Origin: Candidatus Peribacteria bacterium
Lineage (GTDB): Bacteria; Patescibacteriota; Gracilibacteria; UBA1369; 2-02-FULL-48-14
Direction: 5' to 3'
Assembly (NCBI GenBank): GCA_943354505.1
Contig: CALRCE010000008.1
Location: 1 to 40,948, forward strand
DNA length: 40,948 bases
In this document: one piece after another, positions 24,124 through 32,683 of the stretch
How the letters are laid out: every line of letters starts with the position of its first letter
Position numbering within the stretch: the first letter of the stretch is position 1
Position numbers and translations under genes: made by a program
Notes under the pieces: model-generated
What the model was told of the DNA's origin: nothing
The model's input: only the letters and a program-made list of their open reading frames with translations
The model's database searches: none

Positions 24124-25122
24124 TTAAGAGAAATAGGACAAAAGTTTTTTAGGACTAACTCGCTTAGAACTACCCTCGACCCGCACAAAAAGCAAGGTTT
24201 TGAGCCCGGCAAAGAAAACGCGCGGAGAACGAAATAAAACAAAAATACCCTTCATCATTTCGTAAAGCAGCACGCTCAAGGCCACGCTAAAACCGTAACG
24301 AAAGGTGAAGTTGTTTTTGAGCAGCAAAAAATGGTTCTTGTAAGAGTTGAGCCGTGCATAATCCTTCTTCAGTCTGTCCGCCGCCGCGAGGCCTTTAAGG
24401 GTTTGGCCTTTTTCTCCTGCACGATTGGCAACGGTTCGTGCATGCCAAGCCCAGACTTCAGGAAAGATCGTAATGTCCTCCCCCAACCAACGCAGACGGT
24501 AGGCTAAATCGATGTCTTCTTTGTACATCCAAAATCGCTCATCAAAAAGCAAGTGCGCCTTGCCTTGAAGCTTTGGAATCACCGCCGTTCGAATCAAAAA
24601 AACGGCCCCCGAAATTCCGAAAAAATGCGCCAAGTTTTTATCGTACTGCCCTGTGTCTTCTTCCCCTTGGCCTCGATCAAAAAAATGATGATTTTTCTTG
24701 CCCACGATTCCAAAGCTATCGATTTGCTTCGTCAGCTCGTGCTTTGCCACATTCCAGTAATACAACTTTCCGGCCACCATGGTCAGATCCTTCTGCTCTT
24801 CCATTCGCTTCATGAAACGCGCGACCGTGGGCACATGCAACAAAACATCGCTGGTCACCACCAAATACAAATCGTGGCCGGGGGCGCGCTCTAAAATCGC
24901 ATTGTACGAACGCCCGTACCCAATGTTGCCGTCGGGGTGACGAAAGTAATCAAATTCCGGATAATTTTTTGCGATGAACTTTTTAACCCCCTCGTTCCAA
25001 GCCGTGTCCAAAACCACCACCGTCGCCCCCATCTTTTTTCGCAAAACTTCCACCGCTGGCAGACTCTCCTTCAGATAAGGAAGGTCATTGTAAGTGTTGA
25101 GACCAATGAGAACTTTGGACAT
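24124..25122 (-). CDS. family 2 glycosyltransferase
   Basis: A 332-residue GT2 enzyme: VLIGLNTYNDLPYLKESLPAVEVL, VVVLDTAWNEGVKKFIAKNYPEFDYFRHPDGNIGYGRSYNAIL, the divalent-metal region DLYLVVTSDVLLHVPT, and a late block FDERFWMYKEDIDLAYRLRWLGEDITIFPEVWAWHAR typical of the rhamnosyltransferase-like group. The basic, hydrophobic C-terminus suggests membrane association. ATG 25122 starts the family N-terminus; a longer frame would begin inside the palindromic element and adds 17 unlikely residues. First gene of a three-gene operon, so its leader comes from that element. Confidence 0.9.
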   Translation of the reverse strand: MSKVLIGLNTYNDLPYLKESLPAVEVLRKKMGATVVVLDTAWNEGVKKFIAKNYPEFDYFRHPDGNIGYGRSYNAILERAPGHDLYLVVTSDVLLHVPTVARFMKRMEEQKDLTMVAGKLYYWNVAKHELTKQIDSFGIVGKKNHHFFDRGQGEEDTGQYDKNLAHFFGISGAVFLIRTAVIPKLQGKAHLLFDERFWMYKEDIDLAYRLRWLGEDITIFPEVWAWHARTVANRAGEKGQTLKGLAAADRLKKDYARLNSYKNHFLLLKNNFTFRYGFSVALSVLLYEMMKGIFVLFRSPRVFFAGLKTLLFVRVEGSSKRVSPKKLLSYFS

Positions 25123-25123
25123 C

Positions 25124-25304
25124 AGGGCTTGTGACAAAATAAATTCCTTTAGATTGCATTCAGTGCGCGCCATATAGGGCTGCTACGACTGAGCAAAATC
25201 TCGAGGAGTACTAGAAGTACTTTGAGAGGTTTTGTGATGGAGTAGTGGTTCTAGACGGTGATGCAATGAATGTAAGACAGGGAATTTATTTTGTCACAAG
25301 CCCT
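25124..25304. repeat. 181-nt single-axis palindromic (MITE-like or structured) element
   Basis: The outer 24 bases at each end are a perfect inverted repeat (25124-25147 and 25281-25304, starting AGGGCTTGTGACAAAAT). The whole interior continues as an imperfect palindrome about the same axis at 25214, ending in AGTACT-AGA-AGTACT at the centre (25207-25221). The element starts one base before the glycosyltransferase ATG region and its last base is the first base (plus strand) of the neighbouring gene's stop codon. There is no transposase and no ORF. It could be a MITE-like insertion or a long RNA hairpin. Confidence 0.8.
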
Positions 25305-26974
25305 TAGTCAGCAAGCATAAGATATCCGGAGAACGTGCTGGAATACGCTTCGGTGTGGCTTTGAGCAATCGCCCCACTGAACCCATCCAAGAAGTCTTCA
25401 AAATCCATAGCGGTGTCGCTGACTTCCAAGTCCAGCTGTTCACGCAGTGCACGAAGATCTCCGGCAAAGTTGGCGAGTTCGCCCGCATCCAAAAGGATCA
25501 AGCCTTGATCCGCATCGTCCAACTTGTCCTTGAGCTTGGAATACAACACGGAATCTGCAATGGTTTCAGGATTTTCTTGTTCCCAAGCCGTTGCAGTCGT
25601 GAGCAAAACGCGTCCATCCAAAACTCCATAGATGAGTTGCATTTCACTGCCCGTCACCAACGAAGGCAGAGGGGAATCCTGAGTGCGAGGCAACTCCGTC
25701 AAATCGATAGAAACTTTCGTGAAATCGGTGCCTTGAATTTGAACCGTATCTTTAGAAACCGCCCCGGGCAAAGCCTCTTCAAAAACCGTCATGAGACCTG
25801 AAATTTGCCCGTCCAACTTATTGAGCAACTCTTGAGCATGCTCCTCATCCGAGCTGCTGTCCACGTACAAAGTGATGCCAGGGAAAAGTCCGGAGTCGTT
25901 TGTATTCAAAGCCAAAACATAGCCTCTGTCGAACCAGCTCATGAAGTCTTCGTCAAAATCCATTCCAAAATAGTTTCTAAACCCTTCACGGATCGCATCC
26001 AAAGAACTGGTGTCGTCACCCAATTTGTCGGCCTGCTCCAGCGTTTGCTGCAAACCATAAGATTCAAAGTAAGCCATCAAACCTTCGGCGGGAACTTCTT
26101 TGTACAAGTAAGGATCTTCCTTGGGCACAACATCAAAGGAGAGCCCGGCATCCTTGGCTTTTTCTTTATTTGCCAGCATGTTCACATCAAAGCTCAGACC
26201 TTCTGCTTCGGCACGAACCACAATGCTCTGTCTCGAAATCGCAGAAGGAATGTTGGCGATGGAAAGGCCCGTAGAAAGGTTGAGGGTGTCATTGTAAAGT
26301 TCAGGGAACAAAAAGCCGTAGAACACAAAGTCCTGCCCAATCTCACCCATGGCTTCCTGATAATTTTCAGCGTTCCACAAACTGTCACCTTCATCTTGAT
26401 CGAGCATGCTCACCACATTTTCAGGAGTGTCAGAAACAAGAAGCAAATCCTCATGAACCGTGGCGTAAAAAGTGGCCTCGGCATTCACGTACACATCCCG
26501 TCCACTGAGCACCTTCTTTTCAAAACTTCCTGCTTCAGAAAGGGTATCAAAAACAGAGACCATCTGATCGGGATCGCCCAAAGTCGTCACGCTAAAAACC
26601 TCCGCACCCTCCTCTTTTGGACGGGCTCCGTAGACCCAGCGGAACTGCTCACCAAAAGCCGGCATCAAATCTTTCTCATAATCCAAACCCGCATCCGCAA
26701 ATTGCGCATTGAAACTCTCCGCAACCGTTCGGGTCAAACGTCCCGCATCACCCAATTTTTCTTCCAAAGTTTGGACAGCGGCAAACTGTTCGTCGTTGTT
26801 CAAAGAGTAAGAAAGTACCATCCCCACGTCAGCAGGCATGAAGTTTTCTGGAATCAATCCTTGTCCGCTCACGTGAGCTCCCAAGTCGGCCTCTCCACCA
26901 AAACAAGCAGTCAAGAAGACACTAGACGTCACCGTTGCAAAAAGCAGAAAACGAGCGCTGCGAAGAAAAGACAT
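25304..26974 (-). CDS. large lipoprotein, DUF3352-like
   Basis: A 556-residue lipoprotein: signal sequence with lipobox LTAC (Cys at about 24), then a long soluble domain with repeated alpha/beta blocks. MPADVGMVLSYSLNNDEQFAAVQTLEEKLG, the DVYVNAEATFYATVHEDLLLVSDTPENVVSMLDQ block and the C-terminal LIYGVLDGRVLLTTATAWE are similar to DUF3352 proteins. Function is unknown. Its stop codon overlaps the end of the palindromic element by one base, so the 3' end of its mRNA would run straight into the hairpin, which may terminate or stabilise it. Confidence 0.78.
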   Translation of the reverse strand: MSFLRSARFLLFATVTSSVFLTACFGGEADLGAHVSGQGLIPENFMPADVGMVLSYSLNNDEQFAAVQTLEEKLGDAGRLTRTVAESFNAQFADAGLDYEKDLMPAFGEQFRWVYGARPKEEGAEVFSVTTLGDPDQMVSVFDTLSEAGSFEKKVLSGRDVYVNAEATFYATVHEDLLLVSDTPENVVSMLDQDEGDSLWNAENYQEAMGEIGQDFVFYGFLFPELYNDTLNLSTGLSIANIPSAISRQSIVVRAEAEGLSFDVNMLANKEKAKDAGLSFDVVPKEDPYLYKEVPAEGLMAYFESYGLQQTLEQADKLGDDTSSLDAIREGFRNYFGMDFDEDFMSWFDRGYVLALNTNDSGLFPGITLYVDSSSDEEHAQELLNKLDGQISGLMTVFEEALPGAVSKDTVQIQGTDFTKVSIDLTELPRTQDSPLPSLVTGSEMQLIYGVLDGRVLLTTATAWEQENPETIADSVLYSKLKDKLDDADQGLILLDAGELANFAGDLRALREQLDLEVSDTAMDFEDFLDGFSGAIAQSHTEAYSSTFSGYLMLAD

Positions 26975-27001
26975 AGGGAGAGATTAAGTTCGTGGCTTAA
27001 A

Positions 27002-27529
27002 CTAGCACGAAAAAATGGCAGCGTGAAGAGTCGAATCGCTAGCCAATTCCGGATGAAAAGAAATCCCCCACACCGCACCTTGTTTCACCACCACCGGCAC
27101 GCCTTGGTGTTCGCCTAAAACCTCCACACCCTGTCCGACCCTCACAATCTTAGGGGCTCGAATAAAATGGCCTCGTACCTTGCCCAATCCCTGCACCTCC
27201 ACTTCAGCCACAAAACTGTCCAGCTGACGTCCATACGCATTGCGCTCAACCTCCACATCCAACAGTCCATACCGCGCCAAGAGGATGAGTCCGGCACAGG
27301 TTCCAAACATCACAAAACTCGAATCGTGAGCTCGCTCCAAAAGCCACTCTTTAAGCTCGTACTTTTGCATGAACTGATCCATCACCGTGCTTTCCCCGCC
27401 GGGAATAATAAGGCCCGTCAGCCCTTCCGTGTCCGCCAAAGAACGGACTTCCTTAAATGGCAAACCCAAACCCGCAAGCACTGCTTCGTGCTCGGCATAA
27501 CCGCCTTGAATTGCGAGGATTCCAATCAT
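27002..27529 (-). CDS. pdxT: pyridoxal 5'-phosphate synthase glutaminase subunit
   Basis: Class I glutamine amidotransferase that feeds ammonia to PdxS. The 175-residue protein has [24 protein letters not shown] (oxyanion site), the nucleophile Cys in [12 protein letters not shown], the GHFIRAP block, and the His-Glu pair in GISFHPEL. Length is slightly short of the usual 185-200. It overlaps pdxS by 4 nt (ATGA) and is translated after it. Confidence 0.96.
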   Translation of the reverse strand: MIGILAIQGGYAEHEAVLAGLGLPFKEVRSLADTEGLTGLIIPGGESTVMDQFMQKYELKEWLLERAHDSSFVMFGTCAGLILLARYGLLDVEVERNAYGRQLDSFVAEVEVQGLGKVRGHFIRAPKIVRVGQGVEVLGEHQGVPVVVKQGAVWGISFHPELASDSTLHAAIFSC

Positions 27530-28389
27530 AATCCACGCTCTTGCATGCGAGTTCCTAGAGTCCCGATTTCAAGCCCCGCCATCGCGTCTCCCAATCCCGC
27601 AGAAAGTTCCGCAAGCTTAAGAGGATCTTTGAAGTGAATCACCGCTTGAACGATGGCGTGCGCCATCTTCGCAGGATCGCTGGACTTAAAAATGCCACTG
27701 CCCACAAACACACCATCACAACCGAGCTGCATACAGAGTGCCGCGTCCGCCGGAGTCGCAATCCCACCCGCTGCAAAATTCACGACCGGCAATCGTCCCA
27801 GCCGTCGCGTCTCTTCCAAAAGTTCCACCGGCACACGGTATTCCTGCGCCAAAAACTCCATCTCTTCTTTGTTCAAATCTTTCAAAGCCAAAATCCCTTC
27901 GTTCATAGTCTTCACATGTCGCACCGCTTCTACAATATTTCCGGTTCCCGCCTCGCCCTTGGTTCGAATCATCGAAGCGCCTTCATGGATGCGACGAAGC
28001 GCCTCTCCAAGGTCACGAGCTCCACACACAAAGGGCGCCTTGAATCCCGTTTTCTCCACATGTTTAAAAGGATCCGCAGGAGTGAGCACCTCACTTTCGT
28101 CAATAAAGTCGATCTCCAAAGCCTCCAAAATTTGCGCCTCTACAAAATGCCCAATGCGCACTTTCGCCATCACCGGGATCGTGACCGCCGCAAGAATCTC
28201 AAGAATCATTAGAGGATCACTCATCCGAGCCACCCCCCCATCCCGACGAATGTCCGAAGGCACCCGTTCCAAAGCCATCACTGAACAAGCTCCGGCCGCC
28301 TCCGCGATCTTAGCTTGTTCGGCCGTGGTGACGTCCATAATCACTCCACCCTTGAGCATTTGAGCGAGACTGCGACCCGTTGTGTTCAT
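27526..28389 (-). CDS. pdxS: pyridoxal 5'-phosphate synthase lyase subunit
   Basis: PdxS builds PLP from ribose (or ribulose) 5-phosphate, glyceraldehyde 3-phosphate and ammonia. The TIM barrel has [42 protein letters not shown], the catalytic Lys in [42 protein letters not shown], and [36 protein letters not shown] 28389 (287 residues) is preferred because it overlaps the upstream stop by 4 nt (ATGA) and has GGA 7 nt upstream; ATG 28413 (295 residues) is the alternative. Ribose 5-phosphate comes from the RpiB/Rpe block of the same window. Confidence 0.96.
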   Translation of the reverse strand: MNTTGRSLAQMLKGGVIMDVTTAEQAKIAEAAGACSVMALERVPSDIRRDGGVARMSDPLMILEILAAVTIPVMAKVRIGHFVEAQILEALEIDFIDESEVLTPADPFKHVEKTGFKAPFVCGARDLGEALRRIHEGASMIRTKGEAGTGNIVEAVRHVKTMNEGILALKDLNKEEMEFLAQEYRVPVELLEETRRLGRLPVVNFAAGGIATPADAALCMQLGCDGVFVGSGIFKSSDPAKMAHAIVQAVIHFKDPLKLAELSAGLGDAMAGLEIGTLGTRMQERGL

Positions 28390-29084
28390 GAAATCCAGTG
28401 AGAAAGCCCCCATAAACTAAAGTAAAGAATGGGCTGATGCAACAGATAAACGGCTAGGGAATGCCGTCCCAGCCATCTGCTGCCGGGCACTTTTGCAAAA
28501 ATCGCCAAGGCCGTTTCTTTGCGCTGCGCATAGAGTTTTGAAGCCAGCCACAGTCCACAAAGTGGCACCGCCATCCACGGAAAAATCGGGAAGTAGTCCA
28601 GTGAAGAAAAGTGCTCAGGAGGCAAGCCAAAAGGCAAAGTCCAACTGGAACTCAGCTCCACGGCAGGCAATACAAAAGAAACTCCATAAAATCCAGCCGC
28701 AGCCAGCAAAGCCCAGAGCTCCCGGCCTTTAAACAAAGCCAGCAAAGGCACACTCACGCCAATCAAGTGCAGGACCCCAAAACGCACGTAATCGTGAGGG
28801 AAAACCAAATAAGTTCCCGCGGTCACCAAAAGCCCACACCCAAAAATTTTAAGACCGCGAACGGACTGAGCCTTAAATCCACGACTCGAAAGAAAAACAG
28901 AAACCCCCACGAGTCCCAAAAATAAGAATTGCCCCAGACGCATGAACAAAACGAGAGGCCAACCGTGCGTATCAAAAGCCCAGTAATGCAACATATTTCC
29001 ATCCACACCAAAATGAAAAACAATCATGCACAGCACCGCCAAGCCACGAAGCGCATCAATTTCAATTAGACGTTTCACGAGCAA
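28386..29084 (-). CDS. DUF1624-like integral membrane protein
   Basis: A 232-residue polytopic protein with about seven hydrophobic segments. The N-terminal [22 protein letters not shown] matches the (D/E)xxRGxAVxxM motif of the heparan-alpha-glucosaminide N-acetyltransferase (DUF1624) and related acyltransferase families, and the C-terminal [16 protein letters not shown] matches their last membrane helix. These move acetyl or acyl groups across the membrane, though the substrate here is unknown. The start is TTG at 29084 or GTG at 29078, as no ATG is available. It is coupled to pdxS by ATGA, an odd partner, and is divergent from the 29135 lipoprotein. Confidence 0.8.
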   Translation of the reverse strand: MLVKRLIEIDALRGLAVLCMIVFHFGVDGNMLHYWAFDTHGWPLVLFMRLGQFLFLGLVGVSVFLSSRGFKAQSVRGLKIFGCGLLVTAGTYLVFPHDYVRFGVLHLIGVSVPLLALFKGRELWALLAAAGFYGVSFVLPAVELSSSWTLPFGLPPEHFSSLDYFPIFPWMAVPLCGLWLASKLYAQRKETALAIFAKVPGSRWLGRHSLAVYLLHQPILYFSLWGLSHWIS

Positions 29085-29134
29085 GTGTTATACAATACCG
29101 CCCGAAAGCTTATCCCCTATCTAACTTTCATACC

Positions 29135-30115
29135 ATGCAAAACACCAAGCGCAGCTTACTCGTACTGGGTGCACTCTTCCTTGTACTCACCGGATGCAGT
29201 TCCGTCACCAACACCCTAGAAAACTGGGGATCTTCCGGAGACGACGACACCACCTGGGACGACACCAGCATGGAACAAAGTGCAACTGACACTCTGAATC
29301 GTTACACGGACCTCATCAACGCCGCTCAAGATCAAGTGAGCTACCTGGACGACAGTGTTCAATACGCCGAATACGACCTCAACAACTACGACGAAGCCTA
29401 CGGTGTTTCCTTCACATGCAGCTTCGATCTCTACGATCGTGATGCTCTCTACACCGACACCATGAACCCTGTTGGATTGGAAGACACAGAAGCAGAAGAG
29501 CTCAAAGCTCAAGCCACCATCGTCTTCACCGAGATTGATCAACTCGACACGCTCTGCAAAGATCTGCACAAGTACGTGGCTGCTCAAGAATACAAAACCG
29601 ATCTTGAAAAAGGAAAAGGTCTCGTAGCCAGCATCTACACCGCCATCGACGCTTACTACGCGGCTCACGACGTAATTTTAGATAAGACAGACACCCTCTA
29701 CGACAAATACAACACCTGGACCGTCGACCCTAGCGATCCAATCAGCGTGTCCATCGACAACATGAACAAGGACCTCGACCAAGCTGAACTCATTCTGGAC
29801 TTGGTGGAAGACGCTTACGTGAACGAGAACTACACTCGTGGTGCAGAACTCCAAGGCCTCTACGACGTACTCAGCACTCAAGTGGCAAGCCACAGCGGAA
29901 GCAACATGCCTGCCGTGGATTCCTACTACACCTACAACCTTGAGACTTTCTACGACGACCTAGAACTCAACTTCTTGCCCAACGCAATGGTTGCTCAAAA
30001 GGCCATCACCGCCAGCAATGCGGACGACCTCTACGTTGCCTACTCCAACGTCCTCGATTACTACAACTTCATGATCGACGACTACAACTACTTCTTGGAC
30101 GCAACCGGCTACTAA
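29135..30115 (+). CDS. lipoprotein with DUF3829-like helical domain
   Basis: A 326-residue lipoprotein: signal MQNTKRSLLVLGALFLVLTGCSS with lipobox LTGC (Cys21), a short acidic spacer, then a long, Tyr- and Asp-rich helical domain (TDTLNRYTDLINAAQDQVSYLDDSVQYAEYDLNNYDEAYG ... VLDYYNFMIDDYNYFLDATGY) of DUF3829-like type. Function unknown. The -10 TACAAT (29091-29096) with TAGACG (29067-29072) as a weak -35 lies in the start region of the divergent gene. It ends at a good terminator. Confidence 0.78.
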   Translation: MQNTKRSLLVLGALFLVLTGCSSVTNTLENWGSSGDDDTTWDDTSMEQSATDTLNRYTDLINAAQDQVSYLDDSVQYAEYDLNNYDEAYGVSFTCSFDLYDRDALYTDTMNPVGLEDTEAEELKAQATIVFTEIDQLDTLCKDLHKYVAAQEYKTDLEKGKGLVASIYTAIDAYYAAHDVILDKTDTLYDKYNTWTVDPSDPISVSIDNMNKDLDQAELILDLVEDAYVNENYTRGAELQGLYDVLSTQVASHSGSNMPAVDSYYTYNLETFYDDLELNFLPNAMVAQKAITASNADDLYVAYSNVLDYYNFMIDDYNYFLDATGY

Positions 30116-30133
30116 GATCTAAATTCATCACCA

Positions 30134-30163
30134 AAAAAGAGCCTCAGAAACGGGGCTCTTTTT
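30134..30163. terminator. bidirectional intrinsic terminator
   Basis: AAAAAGAGCC (30134-30143), a 10-nt loop, GGCTCTTTTT (30154-30163), between the lipoprotein gene and the convergent livG. Confidence 0.88.
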
Positions 30164-30179
30164 AAACCTAGACAAGTCC

Positions 30180-30920
30180 CTACTTCGTCCCAAAATACAC
30201 CTCCTGCAGTCGTGGATCTTTAACCACTTCTTCTGGCTTGCCCTCCATGTAGACTCGGCCTTCCACAAAAACCACCACTCGGTCCACCAATTCAAACAAA
30301 AATTTAAGATCGTGCTCCACAATCAAAAGGCTGCGCCCCTCCCCGCGTGCCAACTCTTTTAAAGACCGCATCAGCACCTTCTTCATGGCCGGAGCCACCC
30401 CCGCCGTAGGTTCATCGATGAGGAAGAGTTTCCCGCCACAAATCTCCAAACGCAAAAGCTCCAGTAAACGCAGCTGTCCTCCCGACAAAACCCCGGCGTA
30501 GGAATGTTTGTGATCCTGCAAATTCACCGTCTCTAAAAGGCGCTGCACTTCAGTGTCCGCTTTCTTACGCCACTTAGAACTGAACTGCCACCACCACGGA
30601 TAAGACTTCACTCGCTCCAAAGCAATGAGCAAGTTTTCTTCCACCGTCATCTCACGGAACACTCCCGGCGTTTGAAAACTCCGCGTCATTCCCAGACTCG
30701 CCCGTTTTTCGGGCGCCAAGTTTGTCACATCTTCCCCGGCAAAGAGAACACTGCCCGCCGTGGGCTTCACATAACCCGACAGCGCGTTCAAAAACGTGGT
30801 CTTGCCACATCCATTTTGGCCGATGAGTCCGACGATCTCTCCTTCCCGAATAGAAAGGTTGATGCCCTGCAAGACAGGACTTTGACCAAGCTGTACAAAA
30901 AGATCTTCAACGGTGAGCAT
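30180..30920 (-). CDS. livG: branched-chain amino-acid-type ABC transporter ATPase
   Basis: A 246-residue ABC ATPase: Walker A GQNGCGKT (about 34-41), Q-loop in MTRSFQTPGVFREMTVEENLLIAL (the LivG-type wording), signature LSGGQLRLLELLRLE, Walker B KLFLIDEPTAG, switch His in VEHD. It powers amino acid or other small-substrate import together with the two permeases. The usual second ATPase gene (livF) is absent downstream, where a terminator follows. Its ATG overlaps the livM stop (TAATG). Confidence 0.93.
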   Translation of the reverse strand: MLTVEDLFVQLGQSPVLQGINLSIREGEIVGLIGQNGCGKTTFLNALSGYVKPTAGSVLFAGEDVTNLAPEKRASLGMTRSFQTPGVFREMTVEENLLIALERVKSYPWWWQFSSKWRKKADTEVQRLLETVNLQDHKHSYAGVLSGGQLRLLELLRLEICGGKLFLIDEPTAGVAPAMKKVLMRSLKELARGEGRSLLIVEHDLKFLFELVDRVVVFVEGRVYMEGKPEEVVKDPRLQEVYFGTK

Positions 30921-31777
30921 TAAAAAGTGCGGTTAGAAAATACGCTGCGCTTTTGCAAGGCAAAGAGCAGAACGATGAGTAAAGTTGAATAAAGAATAGA
31001 ACGCAGAGATCCCATCACAGAAGCAGGAAGATCCAAAAAGCGAAGCAATTCCGGCACACCAACAATGAAGAGCGCCGCCATCACCACGTGAGACACCTTA
31101 GGTTCTCTCACTAAAATGGCAACCGAAATCACACGCAAAAAGTCGAGCAAGCCTCCCGAACTAGAAGGATCGACGTATTGGTAAAACCAAGCGAAGGGCA
31201 TCGCAGCAAGGGCTAAAAAGGCACAACAAAGTACAATAGTCCATGCGCTGAGTTTATTCACGTCGACCCCAAGCCCTTGCAGAATAACAGGAGCCTCCCT
31301 CATGGCACGCCAACGCCGACTGAGAGAGGTATTCAAAGCCACCCACTCCACCGCCAAACAAAACAAAAAGAGTCCGAAACAAAAGAGCACGAGCCCTGTT
31401 AGAGATTCCAAACCTTCCGGCCGACTCACCCCCGAAATGCCCAAGACGCCGTTCGTCAGAGAAGACCAAGACCGAACCAAAGCCAAAGCCGCAAAAATAC
31501 CGGCCACTCCCAAAACAGCAAAGGAGTCGCGAGACAAGCGTCGATCCAAGGCGGCCAAACCCAAGGCAAACACGAACGCGTTGAAGAGGCCAAATAAAAA
31601 GGCAAGCCAAGGATTGAGGCCCGCCTGCTGGCTCAAGGCCAACGTATACATCGAAACCGTATAAACAACGGGAAACATAAAGAGGTACTTGCCCGCCAAA
31701 GAGGTCAAGACGTGCATCGCTGCCCCTGCAATAGTGACCTGAAAAAACAGAAATAAAACGGAAAGAAAGTAGCCCAT
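30920..31777 (-). CDS. livM: branched-chain amino-acid-type ABC transporter permease LivM
   Basis: A 285-residue integral membrane protein with about eight hydrophobic segments. The EAA-like cytoplasmic loop SRRWRAMREAPVILQGLGVDVNKLSAWTIVLCCAFLALA closely follows the LivM pattern (GRAxRAIReDExaAeamGiNvxxxKlxAF), although several charged positions differ. LivM proteins are usually over 300 residues, so this is a compact version. It lies 5 nt after livH and overlaps livG by one base. Confidence 0.88.
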   Translation of the reverse strand: MGYFLSVLFLFFQVTIAGAAMHVLTSLAGKYLFMFPVVYTVSMYTLALSQQAGLNPWLAFLFGLFNAFVFALGLAALDRRLSRDSFAVLGVAGIFAALALVRSWSSLTNGVLGISGVSRPEGLESLTGLVLFCFGLFLFCLAVEWVALNTSLSRRWRAMREAPVILQGLGVDVNKLSAWTIVLCCAFLALAAMPFAWFYQYVDPSSSGGLLDFLRVISVAILVREPKVSHVVMAALFIVGVPELLRFLDLPASVMGSLRSILYSTLLIVLLFALQKRSVFSNRTF

Positions 31778-31782
31778 ACTGT

Positions 31783-32670
31783 TTAAGAAGTTCGCGTACG
31801 AACGGTTAAGAGCCCTTGAGGCTTCAGCAAAAGCAGTCCAGCGGCCAAAATAAAGACTAAGACCTCACGCCACGTTTGAGAAATGTTCAAGTCTCCCCAA
31901 GGTGCAGCGACGATAAAACTAGGGACCAAAACCAAAAGCAAGGCCGCCAAAACAACCCCACGAATATCCTTTCCACCTCCCACCAAAAAAGCAAGGAACC
32001 CCGAAACAATCATGGAATGAGCGTACGTCGGCGTGATGGCCTCGTTCATTCCGGTAAAAATACCCATGAGACCAGCAACCAGCAGCGCCACAAAAAAAGC
32101 ACCGGCTTGCAAACGACGTTCACTCACACCCAATTGCGCACTGACCCCCGAATGCTGTTTGAGCGCTCGCAGCGAACGCCCCAGAGGTGTTTTTAAAAAA
32201 ACAAGGGCACTCAAAATGGCCAAAACAAAAGTCACGACCAGCGTCCGTACAGCAGTGACAGGCAAGACCAGTTCACCCACGTGCACAGTGGGCAAAACCC
32301 CTTCGACAAGCGAGTGCCCCTGGGCTCCATAGATCATGGAGTAAAGTTCTTGAACAATGAACCAGAGACCGACTCCTACAAGCAGTCCCATGAGATCGAG
32401 TCCCTTGGCAATGAAAGGACGAAGCAAACTCAAGTTGATCACCGTGAGGAGCAAAAGCCCCAAGAAGGCGGTAAAAAAGGCTCCCAAAGCTCCATCAAAA
32501 ATTTGCAGCCCGGCATAGTACCCATAACCACCCACAAGAAAAGCGGCCGCAAGACCCAAGTTGAGGACGCGCGAAACGTTGTGAATGAGCAGGAAGCACG
32601 CCGCGAGCAAACAAACCTGCATGGCTTCGATCAAACTGTTGAGACCAATTTGAAGAAAGTAGGAAGCCAT
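31783..32670 (-). CDS. livH: branched-chain amino-acid-type ABC transporter permease LivH
   Basis: A 295-residue integral membrane protein with about eight membrane segments. Blocks typical of LivH: LQIGLNSLIEAMQVCLLAACFLLIHNVSRVLNLGLAAAFLVGGYGYY at the N-terminus, the cytoplasmic loop KTPLGRSLRALKQHSGVSAQLGVSERRLQAGAFFVALLVAGLMGIFTG, and the later GFLAFLVGGGKDIRGVVLAALLL. Length is normal. It lies 13 nt downstream of livK and 5 nt upstream of livM. Confidence 0.92.
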   Translation of the reverse strand: MASYFLQIGLNSLIEAMQVCLLAACFLLIHNVSRVLNLGLAAAFLVGGYGYYAGLQIFDGALGAFFTAFLGLLLLTVINLSLLRPFIAKGLDLMGLLVGVGLWFIVQELYSMIYGAQGHSLVEGVLPTVHVGELVLPVTAVRTLVVTFVLAILSALVFLKTPLGRSLRALKQHSGVSAQLGVSERRLQAGAFFVALLVAGLMGIFTGMNEAITPTYAHSMIVSGFLAFLVGGGKDIRGVVLAALLLVLVPSFIVAAPWGDLNISQTWREVLVFILAAGLLLLKPQGLLTVRTRTS

Positions 32671-32683
32671 AAAGACTTGAGTT

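Noticed and set aside
25122-25173. Longer glycosyltransferase start at 25173
   Set aside because: The extra 17 residues are encoded by the palindromic element and do not resemble a GT2 N-terminus; ATG 25122 starts the conserved block.
25805-27118. 437-codon plus-strand open frame
   Set aside because: Antisense to the DUF3352-like lipoprotein and the pdxT end; no domain, signal or initiation site is visible.
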